In this document: positions 36,711 through 45,843 of the stretch, in pieces | How the letters are laid out: each line of letters starts with the position of its first letter | Numbering within the stretch: position 1 is the first letter of the stretch | Assembly: GCF_000760695.4 (NCBI RefSeq) | Contig: NZ_JHEG04000001.1 | Location: 7,625,617-7,689,616 of the forward strand | Length of the DNA stretch: 64,000 bases | Source: Tolypothrix bouteillei VB521301 | GTDB lineage: Bacteria > Cyanobacteriota > Cyanobacteriia > Cyanobacteriales > Nostocaceae | Direction: 5' to 3' | Translations under genes and position numbers: made by a program | Notes under the pieces: generated by a model | Seen by the model: the letters and a program-made list of their open reading frames with translations, nothing else | Told to the model about the DNA's origin: nothing | Database searches by the model: none

Positions 36711-37634
36711 ATGGACCCATTTTCACAGCTTATAGGACAACCACAAGCAGTCGAATTGCTAACACAAGCTGCAGTCAAACAAAGAATTGCTCCAGCATAC
36801 CTGTTTGTGGGACCGGATGGAGTCGGAAAGAGTTTAGCGGCAAAGTGTTTTGTCGAGTTGCTCTTTAATGCACATCAAAACCGCATACGTCAAGGAAACC
36901 ACCCCGATCTACTTTGGGTAGAACCAACTTATCAGCATCAGGGTCAACGTCTGACATCAAAAGAAGCCCAAGAGAAGGGGCTGAAGCGCAAAGCACCACC
37001 CGCGATTCGGCTCGAACAAATCAGGCAAATTATTGAATTTCTCAGTCGTCCGCCCTTGGAAGCATCTAGAAAGATTGTTGTGTTAGAGCAAGCAGAAACA
37101 ATGGCTGAAGCAGCCGCTAACGCTCTACTAAAAACTTTAGAAGAACCGGGACGAGCAACGCTGATTTTAATTGCACCAACACCAGAATCTGTCTTGCCTA
37201 CGATTGTATCTCGCTGTCAGCGCATTCCTTTTTACCGACTTAGTAACGGGGCTATGGCTGAGGTTTTGACAAAAACAGGACACAAAGATATTTTGCAATA
37301 TCCTGCCGTCTTTAGCGTTGCATCTGGTAGTCCGGGAGATGCGATCGCATCCTATCAGCAATTGCAAGCTATTCCTGAGGAAATTTTGCAAGCCGTTACA
37401 AAATTTCCCTCATCTTATCGTGAAGCTTTGGAATTAGCCAAACAAATTGATAAGAATTTAGACACGGAAGCCCAATTATGGTTAGTGGATTATCTACAAC
37501 AGTTTTACTGGGAACAATGGCGTCAACCTAGCATTATTCAACAGTTAGAACAAGCCCGCAAATCCTTGCTCAGTTATGCCCAACCGCGTCTTGTTTGGGA
37601 ATGCATGTTTTTGTCACTTTGCAACAGTTATTAA
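36711..37634 (+). CDS. holB: DNA polymerase III delta-prime subunit
   Basis: 307 residues from ATG 36711 (MDPFSQLIGQPQAVELLTQA); an in-frame TTG further upstream is not supported. P-loop VGPDGVGKSLA near residues 34-44, VVLEQAETMAEAAANALLKTLEEPG near 124-148, and SRCQRIPFYRL sensor region near 174. The zinc-binding cysteine cluster of classic clamp loaders is not seen. It loads the sliding clamp at the fork. Downstream 687 bp lack a gene. Confidence 0.92.
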   Translation: MDPFSQLIGQPQAVELLTQAAVKQRIAPAYLFVGPDGVGKSLAAKCFVELLFNAHQNRIRQGNHPDLLWVEPTYQHQGQRLTSKEAQEKGLKRKAPPAIRLEQIRQIIEFLSRPPLEASRKIVVLEQAETMAEAAANALLKTLEEPGRATLILIAPTPESVLPTIVSRCQRIPFYRLSNGAMAEVLTKTGHKDILQYPAVFSVASGSPGDAIASYQQLQAIPEEILQAVTKFPSSYREALELAKQIDKNLDTEAQLWLVDYLQQFYWEQWRQPSIIQQLEQARKSLLSYAQPRLVWECMFLSLCNSY

Positions 37635-38321
37635 CTCTGACCGATGACCGATAATCATTTCCTCTTCTTGAACGGCTCGGAATACCAACTTTTTCAAAAG
37701 TCAGGGCTCTTTGTTTTTCATACATGATGTTAGAACTGTCATAGAAATAATATTTTTTATAAGTAGAAAAATATAGATGTTCTCATTAAATTTTTGGCGC
37801 GATTTCAGGCGATCGGTAAACAGATAAAATCTTTATCTTGCTGAATTTTAGCTGCATATTTTATGCTTCTAAATTTTCTTGCTTGAGAGGAAAGAACAAA
37901 TACAATTGATGATATAACTAAAAAAGTATTAACAAAAATCATGTGACCTAGTTTACCTCTGTTTCTAAGAAAATATAAAGAATTTATACATTTCAAAAAT
38001 CACATGGTCCCGCTTCTTTGTACCACTGGTACTAGTTTTGGGTATTGGAGAGTAAATTTGGTGTAAATTCTGTACGTTACTGTTGTACGCTAGCGTTCAT
38101 GAAATTTCAGTTATATTAATTCATCAATTCCAAGTTGACATCAATATTTCCGTGCCAAAGAGATGTCTGAGAACAATGAGTAGCATAAATCACTGATAAA
38201 AGGTTATCTGTTGCTACTCTATTTGAATTAAATAACAAAATTGAGTGCATCATATTTGACTCGAATATGTAATGGCACTGTATTTGATGCGGACATACCG
38301 ATGTAACTCATAGTGTTCCTA
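37635..38321. other. 687-bp gene-poor region
   Basis: AT-rich spacer between holB and the Crp-family gene. One short minus-strand frame (37805-37996) has a hydrophobic stretch but no ribosome site, and I do not call it. The promoter of the downstream operon must lie at its right end. Confidence 0.4.
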
Positions 38322-39035
38322 ATGGCTAAAACAGTTCAAACACCAATCTACAATAGGCTTTTATCGGTACTGCCCGATGAAGTTTATCGAAAATTACTTC
38401 CTCACCTCGAAACTGTTCCTCTTAGCTTTAAGCAAGTTCTGTTTCAACCCGGACGATCTATAGACTACGTGTACTTCCCAATTCATGGTGTTGTTTCTTT
38501 ACTGACAACAATGGCAGATGGGACTCAAGCTGAAGTGGGTTTAGTCGGCTACGAAGGGATGGTGGGTATTTCTCTAGCCTTGGGAATCCCAACGACACCT
38601 CTGAGGGGAGTTGTACAGATTCCAGGTGAGGCTGTGCGAATGCGTACAGATATTTTTACAGCAGCAGTGCGGGAGAAACCGCTATTGCAAGAGATTCTCC
38701 TGCGGTACACGCACGTGTTAATTGTACAAATTTCACAATCTGTTGCTTGTAACAGTTTACACACGGTCGAACAGCGGATGTGTCGTTGGCTGCTCATGAT
38801 TCACGATCGCATGAGAAGGGATCGGTTTCCACTCACTCAAGAAACGTTTTCCCAAATATTAGGTGTACGCCGTGCCAGTGTCGGAGCAGTTGCAAGAAAA
38901 CTACGTGCGTTGGGGCTGATTGATTACGATCGCGGTGAGATAACAATTTTAAATCGGCTTGAGTTAGAAACAATTGCCTGTGAGTGTTTCGACATTTCCA
39001 GGGCAGAGTTAGAGCGATGGATTAGGGGAAATTAG
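38322..39035 (+). CDS. Crp/Fnr-family transcription regulator
   Basis: 237 residues from ATG 38322. Residues about 15-130 form the cNMP-like sensor barrel (YVYFPIHGVVSLLTTMADGTQAEVGLVGYEGMVG). The C-terminal winged helix has VEQRMCRWLLMIHDRM and LTQETFSQILGVRRASVGAVARKLRALGLIDYDRG. The phosphate-binding cassette of true cAMP receptors is missing, so the ligand may differ. Only 17 bp separate it from the ethylene-binding diguanylate cyclase, suggesting one operon. Confidence 0.92.
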   Translation: MAKTVQTPIYNRLLSVLPDEVYRKLLPHLETVPLSFKQVLFQPGRSIDYVYFPIHGVVSLLTTMADGTQAEVGLVGYEGMVGISLALGIPTTPLRGVVQIPGEAVRMRTDIFTAAVREKPLLQEILLRYTHVLIVQISQSVACNSLHTVEQRMCRWLLMIHDRMRRDRFPLTQETFSQILGVRRASVGAVARKLRALGLIDYDRGEITILNRLELETIACECFDISRAELERWIRGN

Positions 39036-39052
39036 GAGAAGGTCGAGTAAAT

Positions 39053-41335
39053 ATGCCAAATTTTCTTCAATTGATAGTGATGCAGTTTATCCCCCACGGA
39101 CAATGTTTTCTTTGGATAACAAATTTAGTGTGGCTGCATGCAATATCTGATTCTTTAATTGCACTTGCTTACTACTCTATTTCTATTACCCTGATTTATT
39201 TTGCTGAGAAGCGGCAAGATTTACCCTTCCACTGGGTGTTTTATCTGTTTAGTGCGTTCATTGTCTCTTGTGCAACATCACATCTTGTAGAAGTGTGGAC
39301 GCTATGGCACCCAACGTACTGGCTGTCAGGTTTTGTCAAAGTCATAACAGCGGTTATTTCACTCGTGACAGGTGTATTGCTCCTGCAAGCAATGCCTCAA
39401 GCTATTGCTCTTCCCAACTTGACACAACTTATCAAAGCCAACCAAGAATTAGAACACGAAATTGCAGAACGTCAAAGAGTAGAAGAAGCGCTGCGAGAAA
39501 GTAATGAACGCTTTCGCAGCGCTTTTGATTACGCTGCCATTGGAATGGCATTAACGGCAACAGACGGTCGGTGGCTACAGGTGAATCGAGCTTTATGTGA
39601 AATTACTGGGTATTCAAAAGAAGATCTTTTGTCCACGACTTTCCAAGCTATTACCCATCCTGACGATTTAGACCTCAGTCTCAACTACAGCAATCAACTC
39701 TTAAATGGTGAAGTTCGCCATTACACCCTCGAGAAGCGGTACATCCACAAGCGGGGAAATGTGGTATGGGTTTTTTTAAGTGCCTCACTCGTGCGAGATA
39801 TCTATGGTGTGCCGTTATATTTTATAGTTCAAGCTTTAGATATTACCGAGCGCAAATTAGTTGAAGAGACTTTAAAACAGCAGGCTTGTATTTTTGAAAA
39901 TATTTCTGATGGCATTATTATTACCGATTTATCTGGTAATATTATTGACTGCAATGGGGCAGCAGAAAGAATGTTTGGTTATGCTAGGGTGCGATCGCTG
40001 GGAACAACACAAGAGGTTCTCCACAAGTCAGAAAATTCTGCTGTTGTAACAGAAAAAATCATAGAACGGACTTTAGATACGGGTCGCTGGGCTGGTGAAA
40101 TGAATTTTACACGTAAAGATGGTACTGAAGGGATATGCGAAAAAGTGGTTGTACCGCTTTACAACGAACAAGGTCAGCCTACAGCAACAATTGAAGTTAA
40201 TCGGGATATTACAGAACGCAAGCAAACAGAAGCAGCCCTCAAGCAAGCTAACGAACAGCTGTCTTCCTGGGTGAAAGAACTAGAAACTCGCAACAATGAA
40301 ATTGCTTTACTCAGTCAAATGAGCGACTTTCTACAAGCGTGTATGAAAAATGAGGAAGCATATAAAGTGATTGCTCATTTTGTTCAATGCTTGTTTCCTG
40401 ATATGTCGGGAGGAGTTTTTATTATCAGCCCCTCAAAATATTTAGTAGAAGCCGTAACGACTTGGGGAAACTCAACATTATCTAGTAAAAAATTGTTTAC
40501 ACCTGAAGAATGTTGGGGACTGCGGCGGGGACGCACTCATTTTGTAGAATCTAAATGCAGTGGTTTGCAGTGTACCCATATGAGTGAGGATTGGTGCGGT
40601 GAATCGCTATGTGTCCCTATGATGGCCCAAGGAGAAGCTTTAGGAATGTTATATTTAACATCGCAACAAGAGGGGCAATTTACAAAATCAAAACAACAGT
40701 TAGCCTCTAGAGTTTCCGAACATATTGCACTTGCTCTTGCAAATTTAAAGTTACGCGAAGCACTGCAACAGCAAAGTACTCGCGATCCCCTAACGGGTTT
40801 GTTCAACCGACGCTACCTTGATGAATTTTTAGAAAGAGAAATATACCGAGCAGAACGCAAGCAGTACTCGGTAGGTATCATTATGATTGATGTCGATCAT
40901 TTCAAAGGCTTCAACGACGTTTACGGTCATGAAGCAGGCGATACTGTTTTGCGAGAACTCGGTATATTCCTCAAACAACAAATTCGGCAAGCTGATATTG
41001 CTTGTCGTTATGGTGGTGAGGAGTTTTTGATTATATTACCAGAAACAACCTTAGAAACTTGTTTTGAACGTGCCGAACAAATACGGGAAGGTGTTAAACA
41101 TTTGGACCTACAATACCGTCACCAGTCACTTAGCAGAATTTCTCTGTCACTGGGGGTCTCGCTTTTTCCAATGCATGGTTTGACGCCAGGAGCAGTTATT
41201 CAAGCTGCTGATAGTGCTCTATATTGTGCCAAACAGTCGGGACGAGATCGGGTTGTTACTGCGTTCCGTACAGAAGATGAAAGCAGTAAATTCAGATTGC
41301 TCGGCGAACAGCGATCGGTAACTAGTGACCAGTGA
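39053..41335 (+). CDS. ethylene-binding-domain PAS-PAS-GAF diguanylate cyclase
   Basis: 760 residues. Residues 1-115: three membrane helices of the plant ETR1 ethylene-binding type, with Asp33 (ISDSLIALAYYS), Tyr40, Cys73 and His77 (SCATSH). The 40-residue Asp-Cys spacing and the 4-residue Cys-His spacing equal those of ETR1, where Cys and His hold Cu(I). Then PAS domains near 150-260 and 270-390, a GAF near 415-575, and GGDEF near 585-745 with RYGGEEFLIIL. The inhibitory RxxD site (RQAD) lies five residues before GGEEF. It should make c-di-GMP. Ethylene sensing is inferred from the motif. Confidence 0.93.
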   Translation: MPNFLQLIVMQFIPHGQCFLWITNLVWLHAISDSLIALAYYSISITLIYFAEKRQDLPFHWVFYLFSAFIVSCATSHLVEVWTLWHPTYWLSGFVKVITAVISLVTGVLLLQAMPQAIALPNLTQLIKANQELEHEIAERQRVEEALRESNERFRSAFDYAAIGMALTATDGRWLQVNRALCEITGYSKEDLLSTTFQAITHPDDLDLSLNYSNQLLNGEVRHYTLEKRYIHKRGNVVWVFLSASLVRDIYGVPLYFIVQALDITERKLVEETLKQQACIFENISDGIIITDLSGNIIDCNGAAERMFGYARVRSLGTTQEVLHKSENSAVVTEKIIERTLDTGRWAGEMNFTRKDGTEGICEKVVVPLYNEQGQPTATIEVNRDITERKQTEAALKQANEQLSSWVKELETRNNEIALLSQMSDFLQACMKNEEAYKVIAHFVQCLFPDMSGGVFIISPSKYLVEAVTTWGNSTLSSKKLFTPEECWGLRRGRTHFVESKCSGLQCTHMSEDWCGESLCVPMMAQGEALGMLYLTSQQEGQFTKSKQQLASRVSEHIALALANLKLREALQQQSTRDPLTGLFNRRYLDEFLEREIYRAERKQYSVGIIMIDVDHFKGFNDVYGHEAGDTVLRELGIFLKQQIRQADIACRYGGEEFLIILPETTLETCFERAEQIREGVKHLDLQYRHQSLSRISLSLGVSLFPMHGLTPGAVIQAADSALYCAKQSGRDRVVTAFRTEDESSKFRLLGEQRSVTSDQ

Positions 41336-41481
41336 CGAATTCAGAAAACATTTAGAACTGTGCTCCCTTATCTAGTATCTTCTCATGCTATTTCCAATCT
41401 CAATAATTAAGATAGCATTAAGAATCAGTACGCGTACAATTGCTATAACATTAGATACAAGGGAGCCGAGTTTTTATTGCA

Positions 41482-41553
41482 CTACTCAACAGTCGAAATG
41501 AAGTATGCAGATAGAACTGCATAAGCAGCAAAAAAAGTGACAACAGCAAGCAT
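41482..41553 (-). CDS. 23-residue membrane micro-protein
   Basis: ATG 41553 with an excellent ribosome site AAGGAGGA 7 nt upstream encodes MLAVVTFFAAYAVLSAYFIS plus TVE, one membrane helix. The stop is TAG. It is too short for usual gene finders and I do not recognise it among PSI, PSII, b6f or NDH small subunits. Strong ribosome site and hydrophobic composition support it; nothing else does. The flanking stretches 41336-41481 and 41554-41868 hold no other gene. Confidence 0.45.
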   Translation of the reverse strand: MLAVVTFFAAYAVLSAYFISTVE

Positions 41554-41868
41554 ATGAAGATCCTCCTTATTAGGATAGTCATAGAATCATTTTTATACTT
41601 TCAGTATATAACTTTTTTAAGCACAAGATATCTTCTCAACAGACGATTCTACGCATTAAAACTTAGTTACAAAAGATGATTTATTTGCTATCCAAAGAAG
41701 TATGTAAAGTAATATTACTTATAACGAAGGAAATAGGTTGTAGTATCAGCTTCGCCTAAGTAATTACGATAAGAATGACGCGGCGATGGGGATTGTCAAG
41801 CAAGCAGTTAATTTCTACTTTTTAAAGTAGGGGTTTGAGTGATGGATAAAATTATTTTTTGAGAGAAA

Positions 41869-43090
41869 TTAATTCAGAGACGAGTGTTTGTAACTTCCCG
41901 CAACACAACCACCTGCTACCAAAAAAGCGATTGCACCCCCAACAACTCCGCTCGCAGGAACAATCTCTTGCGGTTTTGGAAACACTAGCCCAAACAAACT
42001 CCCTGTCAAACCAAAGCCTGCGAAATACATCCCAACTCCCAATCCTCCCCATTTAGGAGGTACTAACCCTAAAGCAAAGGGAATTGCACCGTTGACAATT
42101 ACGCTAAATGCACAGACTCCAAGTAGTACAAAAGGCATCTGCGCTCCTGCAAATAACAGTACTATCATCAGAAAAACGAGCGCACCAATACCACCTAGCA
42201 TTGCCTTGCGATTGCCTATCTTTACAGCTAATGCTCCTGCAGGTAGCGCAGCAAAAGCTAAAGCAAGGTTGATGATAAACATCATGCCATCAACATTCTG
42301 AGTATTCAGTTGAACTTTTAACAGCTTCCCCAAAGCATCCATAAAGAGTCGAGAACCCCACGCCACACCAACACCCGTACCCAAAATCAAAGCTAGCGCC
42401 CGTGGCAATTCCCCTGGTGTTGCCCATGTTTGGGCTTTATCAACGGGGGTCTCTACTGGATTAAAAAATCTTAATATTGCAGCTGCGGCTAGCAACACAA
42501 ACGAACCGACAGCAAATGTGAAGACAGGTCCTAAACCTAAAATAAACGAAGTGGCAATAGGTCGGAAAGCACCAATGATTCCTCCTACCAAAATCAGCAC
42601 ACTTCCCGCTAACGGTAACTCCTCGGGTCTGGCATATCTTCCCAAAAGTGCGATACGCGAAGCGTAACGGCTAAAGCCGAATCGCCGGACTGCGAAATAC
42701 CGTCATTGCCATAGCCCAAGCGATCGCCATTAAAGGCAAAAGAGTACGCGTGATATCAGAAACTGGAAAAAACACTGTCAAAGTTGGAATTGCAATAAAA
42801 AATGCTGATGAGAGAATCACCCCAACAGAAATGAAGGGAAAACTTCTTCCTATTTGATACTTGGCTTTATCAGAAAGCGCACCAAACAGTGGTTCCATCA
42901 CCACTGCTAAGGCATTCTCCACTATCAGCACCCATACTGCCAAAGATTCAGGAAAACCAAATCCAGCCAACAGTCGCGGTAAGTACAAAGCATAAATCAG
43001 CCAACTCAGCGTAATAGCTCCCTGTACTCCTGCCAAACTGCAAACTTGCAACCATAAAATATGGGGTATGGTTCCCGTATTTTTTTCCAT
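41869..43090 (-). pseudogene. MFS transporter split by a 28-bp insertion
   Basis: The N-terminal part (43090 to 42671, 139 residues, MEKNTGTIPHILWLQVCSLA...) and the C-terminal part (from 42645, LGRYARPEELPLAGSVLILV...) are halves of one 12-helix transporter. The GALSDK motif of MFS loop 2-3 lies in the first half. The two are separated by a short repeat at 42655-42682. Removing exactly those 28 bp regenerates GCGATCGC and an open frame SPAIALLGRYARPEE. The total would be about 407 residues. The substrate is unknown. The halves are in different frames, so no fused product is expected. Confidence 0.85.
42655..42682. repeat. 28-bp palindromic repeat inserted in a HIP1 site
   Basis: The insert, ACGCGAAGCGTAACGGCTAA plus AGCCGAAT, splits a GCGATCGC octamer into GCGAT and CGC. 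It contains small palindromes CGCGAAGCG and GGCTAAAGCC. It adds an in-frame TAG and shifts the frame. It resembles the very small dispersed repeats known in Nostoc-type genomes. Confidence 0.75.
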
Positions 43091-43168
43091 GTTCTCAATC
43101 CAAAAGCTCGTGCATGGGACCCAAAGAGTTCTTGGTGTCCCATGCGATAGAATGCGGTTCTGTGGATT

Positions 43169-44341
43169 TTAATAACTTGGTATGGATGGGTCGATTTCCT
43201 TACTCCAAGCAAGAATACCACCCTTGACATTTGTCCCCTCAATTCCCGCTTCTTTAAGGATATTTAAGGCTTTTGTAGAACGCATACCCGACTTACAATG
43301 GGCAATCAATCGATGACCGTTCACCAATTCCCGTACCTGAGTGACTCCTTCACCGTTTTCAATCTCTGGTAACGGTATTAAAACAGAACCGGGAATTTTG
43401 GCTATTTCGTACTCGTGAGGATTGCGGACATCTAGCAACACAAAATCTTTTGCACCGCCATCTAGCAATTCCTTCAATTCTTGCACTGTCATTTCTGGAA
43501 TTTCCATCTGCTGTTTCTCCTCTTGTGCTTTGGCTTGTGGGATACCGCAGAATTGCTCGTAGTCTATGAGTTTTTCTATCACCGGGCGAATTGGGTTGGG
43601 GCGCAACTTCAATTCCCGGAACTTCATGTCTAAGGCATTGTACAGCAACAATCGTCCACTTAAAGTAGTTCCGTTACCGAGAATAATTTTGACAGTTTCC
43701 GTAGCTTGGATAACACCAATTATCCCTGGCAAAATTCCCAGTACCCCCCCTTCTGCACAAGAAGGAACCATTCCTGGTGGTGGTGGTTCTGGATAAAGGT
43801 CGCGGTAGTTCGGTCCACCCTCATAGTTAAATACTGTAGCCTGTCCTTCAAAGCGGAAAATAGAACCGTAAACGTTGGGCTTATCTAACAATACACAAGC
43901 ATCATTGACCAGATACCGTGTTGGGAAGTTATCAGTACCGTCTACCACAATATCGTAGGGTCTGATGATATCAAGAGCATTTTCCGAAGTCAGGCGAGTT
44001 TCGTATAAATCCACCTGACAGTTGGGATTGATCTCGTGAATCCGATCTTTTGCTGACTCAATCTTGGGTTTGCCAACCCAAGAGGTACCATGAATGACTT
44101 GGCGTTGCAGATTGGAGGTATCCACAACATCGAAATCAACTATACCGATGCGTCCGATCCCTGCGGCTGCTAAATACAATAGCAGTGGCGAACCCAAGCC
44201 GCCAGTACCGATACACAACACACTAGCAGCTTTCAAGCGTTTTTGTCCTTCCAGCCCCACTTCAGGCAAAATGAGGTGACGGGAGTACCTTTCGTATTCT
44301 TCTCTTGTTAGCTGGATGTTATCCAGATTGGGATTAAGCAT
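43169..44341 (-). CDS. moeB: MoeB-type E1-like adenylyltransferase with rhodanese domain
   Basis: 390 residues. The E1-like part (about 10-265) has GTGGLGSPLLLYLAAAGIGRIGIVDFD, the ATP site, then VVDGTDNFPTRYLVND and catalytic Cys in VPSCAEGGVLGILPG. The rhodanese domain (about 285-390) carries the active-site loop AHCKSGMRSTKAL. It activates the C-terminus of MoaD/ThiS-like proteins and passes sulphur. Zinc cysteines of the family (CxxC pairs) are not obvious. The adjacent JAMM gene suggests a ubiquitin-like or cysteine/thio-synthesis pathway. Confidence 0.93.
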   Translation of the reverse strand: MLNPNLDNIQLTREEYERYSRHLILPEVGLEGQKRLKAASVLCIGTGGLGSPLLLYLAAAGIGRIGIVDFDVVDTSNLQRQVIHGTSWVGKPKIESAKDRIHEINPNCQVDLYETRLTSENALDIIRPYDIVVDGTDNFPTRYLVNDACVLLDKPNVYGSIFRFEGQATVFNYEGGPNYRDLYPEPPPPGMVPSCAEGGVLGILPGIIGVIQATETVKIILGNGTTLSGRLLLYNALDMKFRELKLRPNPIRPVIEKLIDYEQFCGIPQAKAQEEKQQMEIPEMTVQELKELLDGGAKDFVLLDVRNPHEYEIAKIPGSVLIPLPEIENGEGVTQVRELVNGHRLIAHCKSGMRSTKALNILKEAGIEGTNVKGGILAWSKEIDPSIPSY

Positions 44342-44436
44342 AACAGTTAGATGAGGAAGCGCGGACTTATTATCCTATCGAAAATTGTGTGACATTGGGG
44401 AGTGGTGCGTGAAGACTGGTGCATAAATCATTACAA

Positions 44437-44898
44437 TTATTCTTTTTTATAACTCCCCACGTCCATTGCTTCTGCTTGAAATTGATGATTGTCGTCCAAG
44501 ATCCAACTTTTTATGCCAGCAACTTTGCCATCCATGACAGAGACAATAAGATATGAGTATTCTTGCCAAGCTAGCTGACGGTCAAATTCGGAGGGATTGG
44601 CAGGATTGTTGATGTGGGAGTGATAAATACCTATTATGCTGAGGTTGCGATCGCGTGCATCTTTTTGCACTTGCAGCATGACTTGGGGTGCGATGGTGTA
44701 TCTTCGTTGTTTGGTTGCTGTACTGTCTTCAAAGGGGTCTGATGTTTCTGACCAAGCATTTTCTGTTGGTATGACTTCTAGCGCTATTTTGTTGCTGTCA
44801 GTGAGGGAACCTAACAGTAGACCGCAGCACTCTTCTGGATAAGTGGTTTCGGCGTGGGAGTAGATGGTTTGTAGGTGTTCTGGGTTGAGATGGATCAT
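44437..44898 (-). CDS. JAMM/MPN metalloprotease (M67 family)
   Basis: 153 residues. The catalytic motif is complete: Glu in YPEECCGLLLG near residue 21, then IYHSHINNPANPSEFD with His-x-His, Ser and Asp spaced as in JAMM proteases. These enzymes trim the C-terminus of ThiS/MoaD-type proteins or release cysteine from them. It lies immediately upstream of moeB on the same strand, 95 bp away. A gene for the small sulphur-carrier protein is not adjacent. Confidence 0.92.
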   Translation of the reverse strand: MIHLNPEHLQTIYSHAETTYPEECCGLLLGSLTDSNKIALEVIPTENAWSETSDPFEDSTATKQRRYTIAPQVMLQVQKDARDRNLSIIGIYHSHINNPANPSEFDRQLAWQEYSYLIVSVMDGKVAGIKSWILDDNHQFQAEAMDVGSYKKE

Positions 44899-44902
44899 TG
44901 TG

Positions 44903-44968
44903 TTAATGGCTAATAGCTAATAGCTAATGGTAAGAAAGCAATTAGCTATTAGCCATTAGCCATTAGCA
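44903..44968. repeat. heptad-repeat hairpin between JAMM and carbonic anhydrase genes
   Basis: TAATGGCTAATAGCTAAT and ATTAGCTATTAGCCATTA pair around a short loop. The units belong to the GGCTAAT family also at 34303 and 51401. It lies just after the carbonic anhydrase stop and may act as a terminator on the minus strand. Confidence 0.6.
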
Positions 44969-45685
44969 AATAGATACTCTACCAGTATTAATATCGTAAC
45001 AAGCACCTACAACTTGCAGTTTTCCTTTCTGGATAAGGTTAGCCAAAATCGTCGATTGACTCTGTAGTTTCTCTGCCTGATATTTGATATTGGCTGCGAT
45101 CGCATTCTCCCCAACATCGCCCTCAGTCAGTCTAGCTCTTGCGATCGCCGGTCGGATTTCCCGGACAATATAGTTAATTCTACCAGGTGCTGGTTTCTCT
45201 TGAAGTGCTGCCATGACAGCACCGCATTTTTTATGACCCAAAACGACTATAAGTTGAGAACCCAAAACGGATGTGGCATATTCTAAACTTCCTATAGCCA
45301 TATCGCTGGCGACATTCCCAGCAACACGCACGACAAACAGATTTCCCAGTCCTTGGTCAAAGATAATTTCTGTGGGTACCCTAGAATCTGCACAGCCTAA
45401 TACGGCTGCAAAAGGATACTGACCTTTTGCTAGAGATTGAACGTGTTTTAGCGATTGATCGGGATATTTACGCTTTTGATCTACAAATCGTTGGTTCCCC
45501 TCCAGCAATCGCTTTAAAGCTTCTGTCGCTGTGACTGGATGGGGATTTACTGGATTTGTCTGTGCACCCTCTGCTTGTAGTATGGAAGTTGTTCTTTGAT
45601 ACCAAAGTAAGCCACCAGCTGTAGCAAAGCTAGCTGCACCTAGCAGAAAATTACGACGCCCTACAAATCCATTTATTCGACTCAT
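44963..45685 (-). CDS. Tat-exported beta-carbonic anhydrase
   Basis: 240 residues from ATG 45685 (MSRINGFVGRRNFLLGAASF); this start puts the twin-arginine motif GRRNFLLG near the N-terminus, followed by a hydrophobic stretch, so export by Tat is expected. A start at 45742 would add 19 residues. Catalytic motifs of beta-CA: LGCADSRVPTE (Cys, Asp-Arg pair) and VLGHKKCGAV (His, Cys zinc ligands). It probably interconverts CO2 and bicarbonate in the periplasm, as EcaB does. The C-terminus is short but complete (YDINTGRVSI). Confidence 0.9.
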   Translation of the reverse strand: MSRINGFVGRRNFLLGAASFATAGGLLWYQRTTSILQAEGAQTNPVNPHPVTATEALKRLLEGNQRFVDQKRKYPDQSLKHVQSLAKGQYPFAAVLGCADSRVPTEIIFDQGLGNLFVVRVAGNVASDMAIGSLEYATSVLGSQLIVVLGHKKCGAVMAALQEKPAPGRINYIVREIRPAIARARLTEGDVGENAIAANIKYQAEKLQSQSTILANLIQKGKLQVVGACYDINTGRVSIC

Positions 45686-45843
45686 CAATCTTTCTCGGTA
45701 AATGAATCCAACCCACAACAGCTTGGTTGTTGGCTGGAACATACCAAAATCTCTAAGGGTGCGAGAGTTAGTCTCTAACGGTTTAAGGAATTGTTAATGG
45801 TTGATGGGATTTTTAGCATCTAACAACTAATAACTAACAAATT

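Noticed and set aside
37805-37996. 63-codon minus-strand frame
   Set aside because: No ribosome site and no family resemblance; only one hydrophobic stretch.
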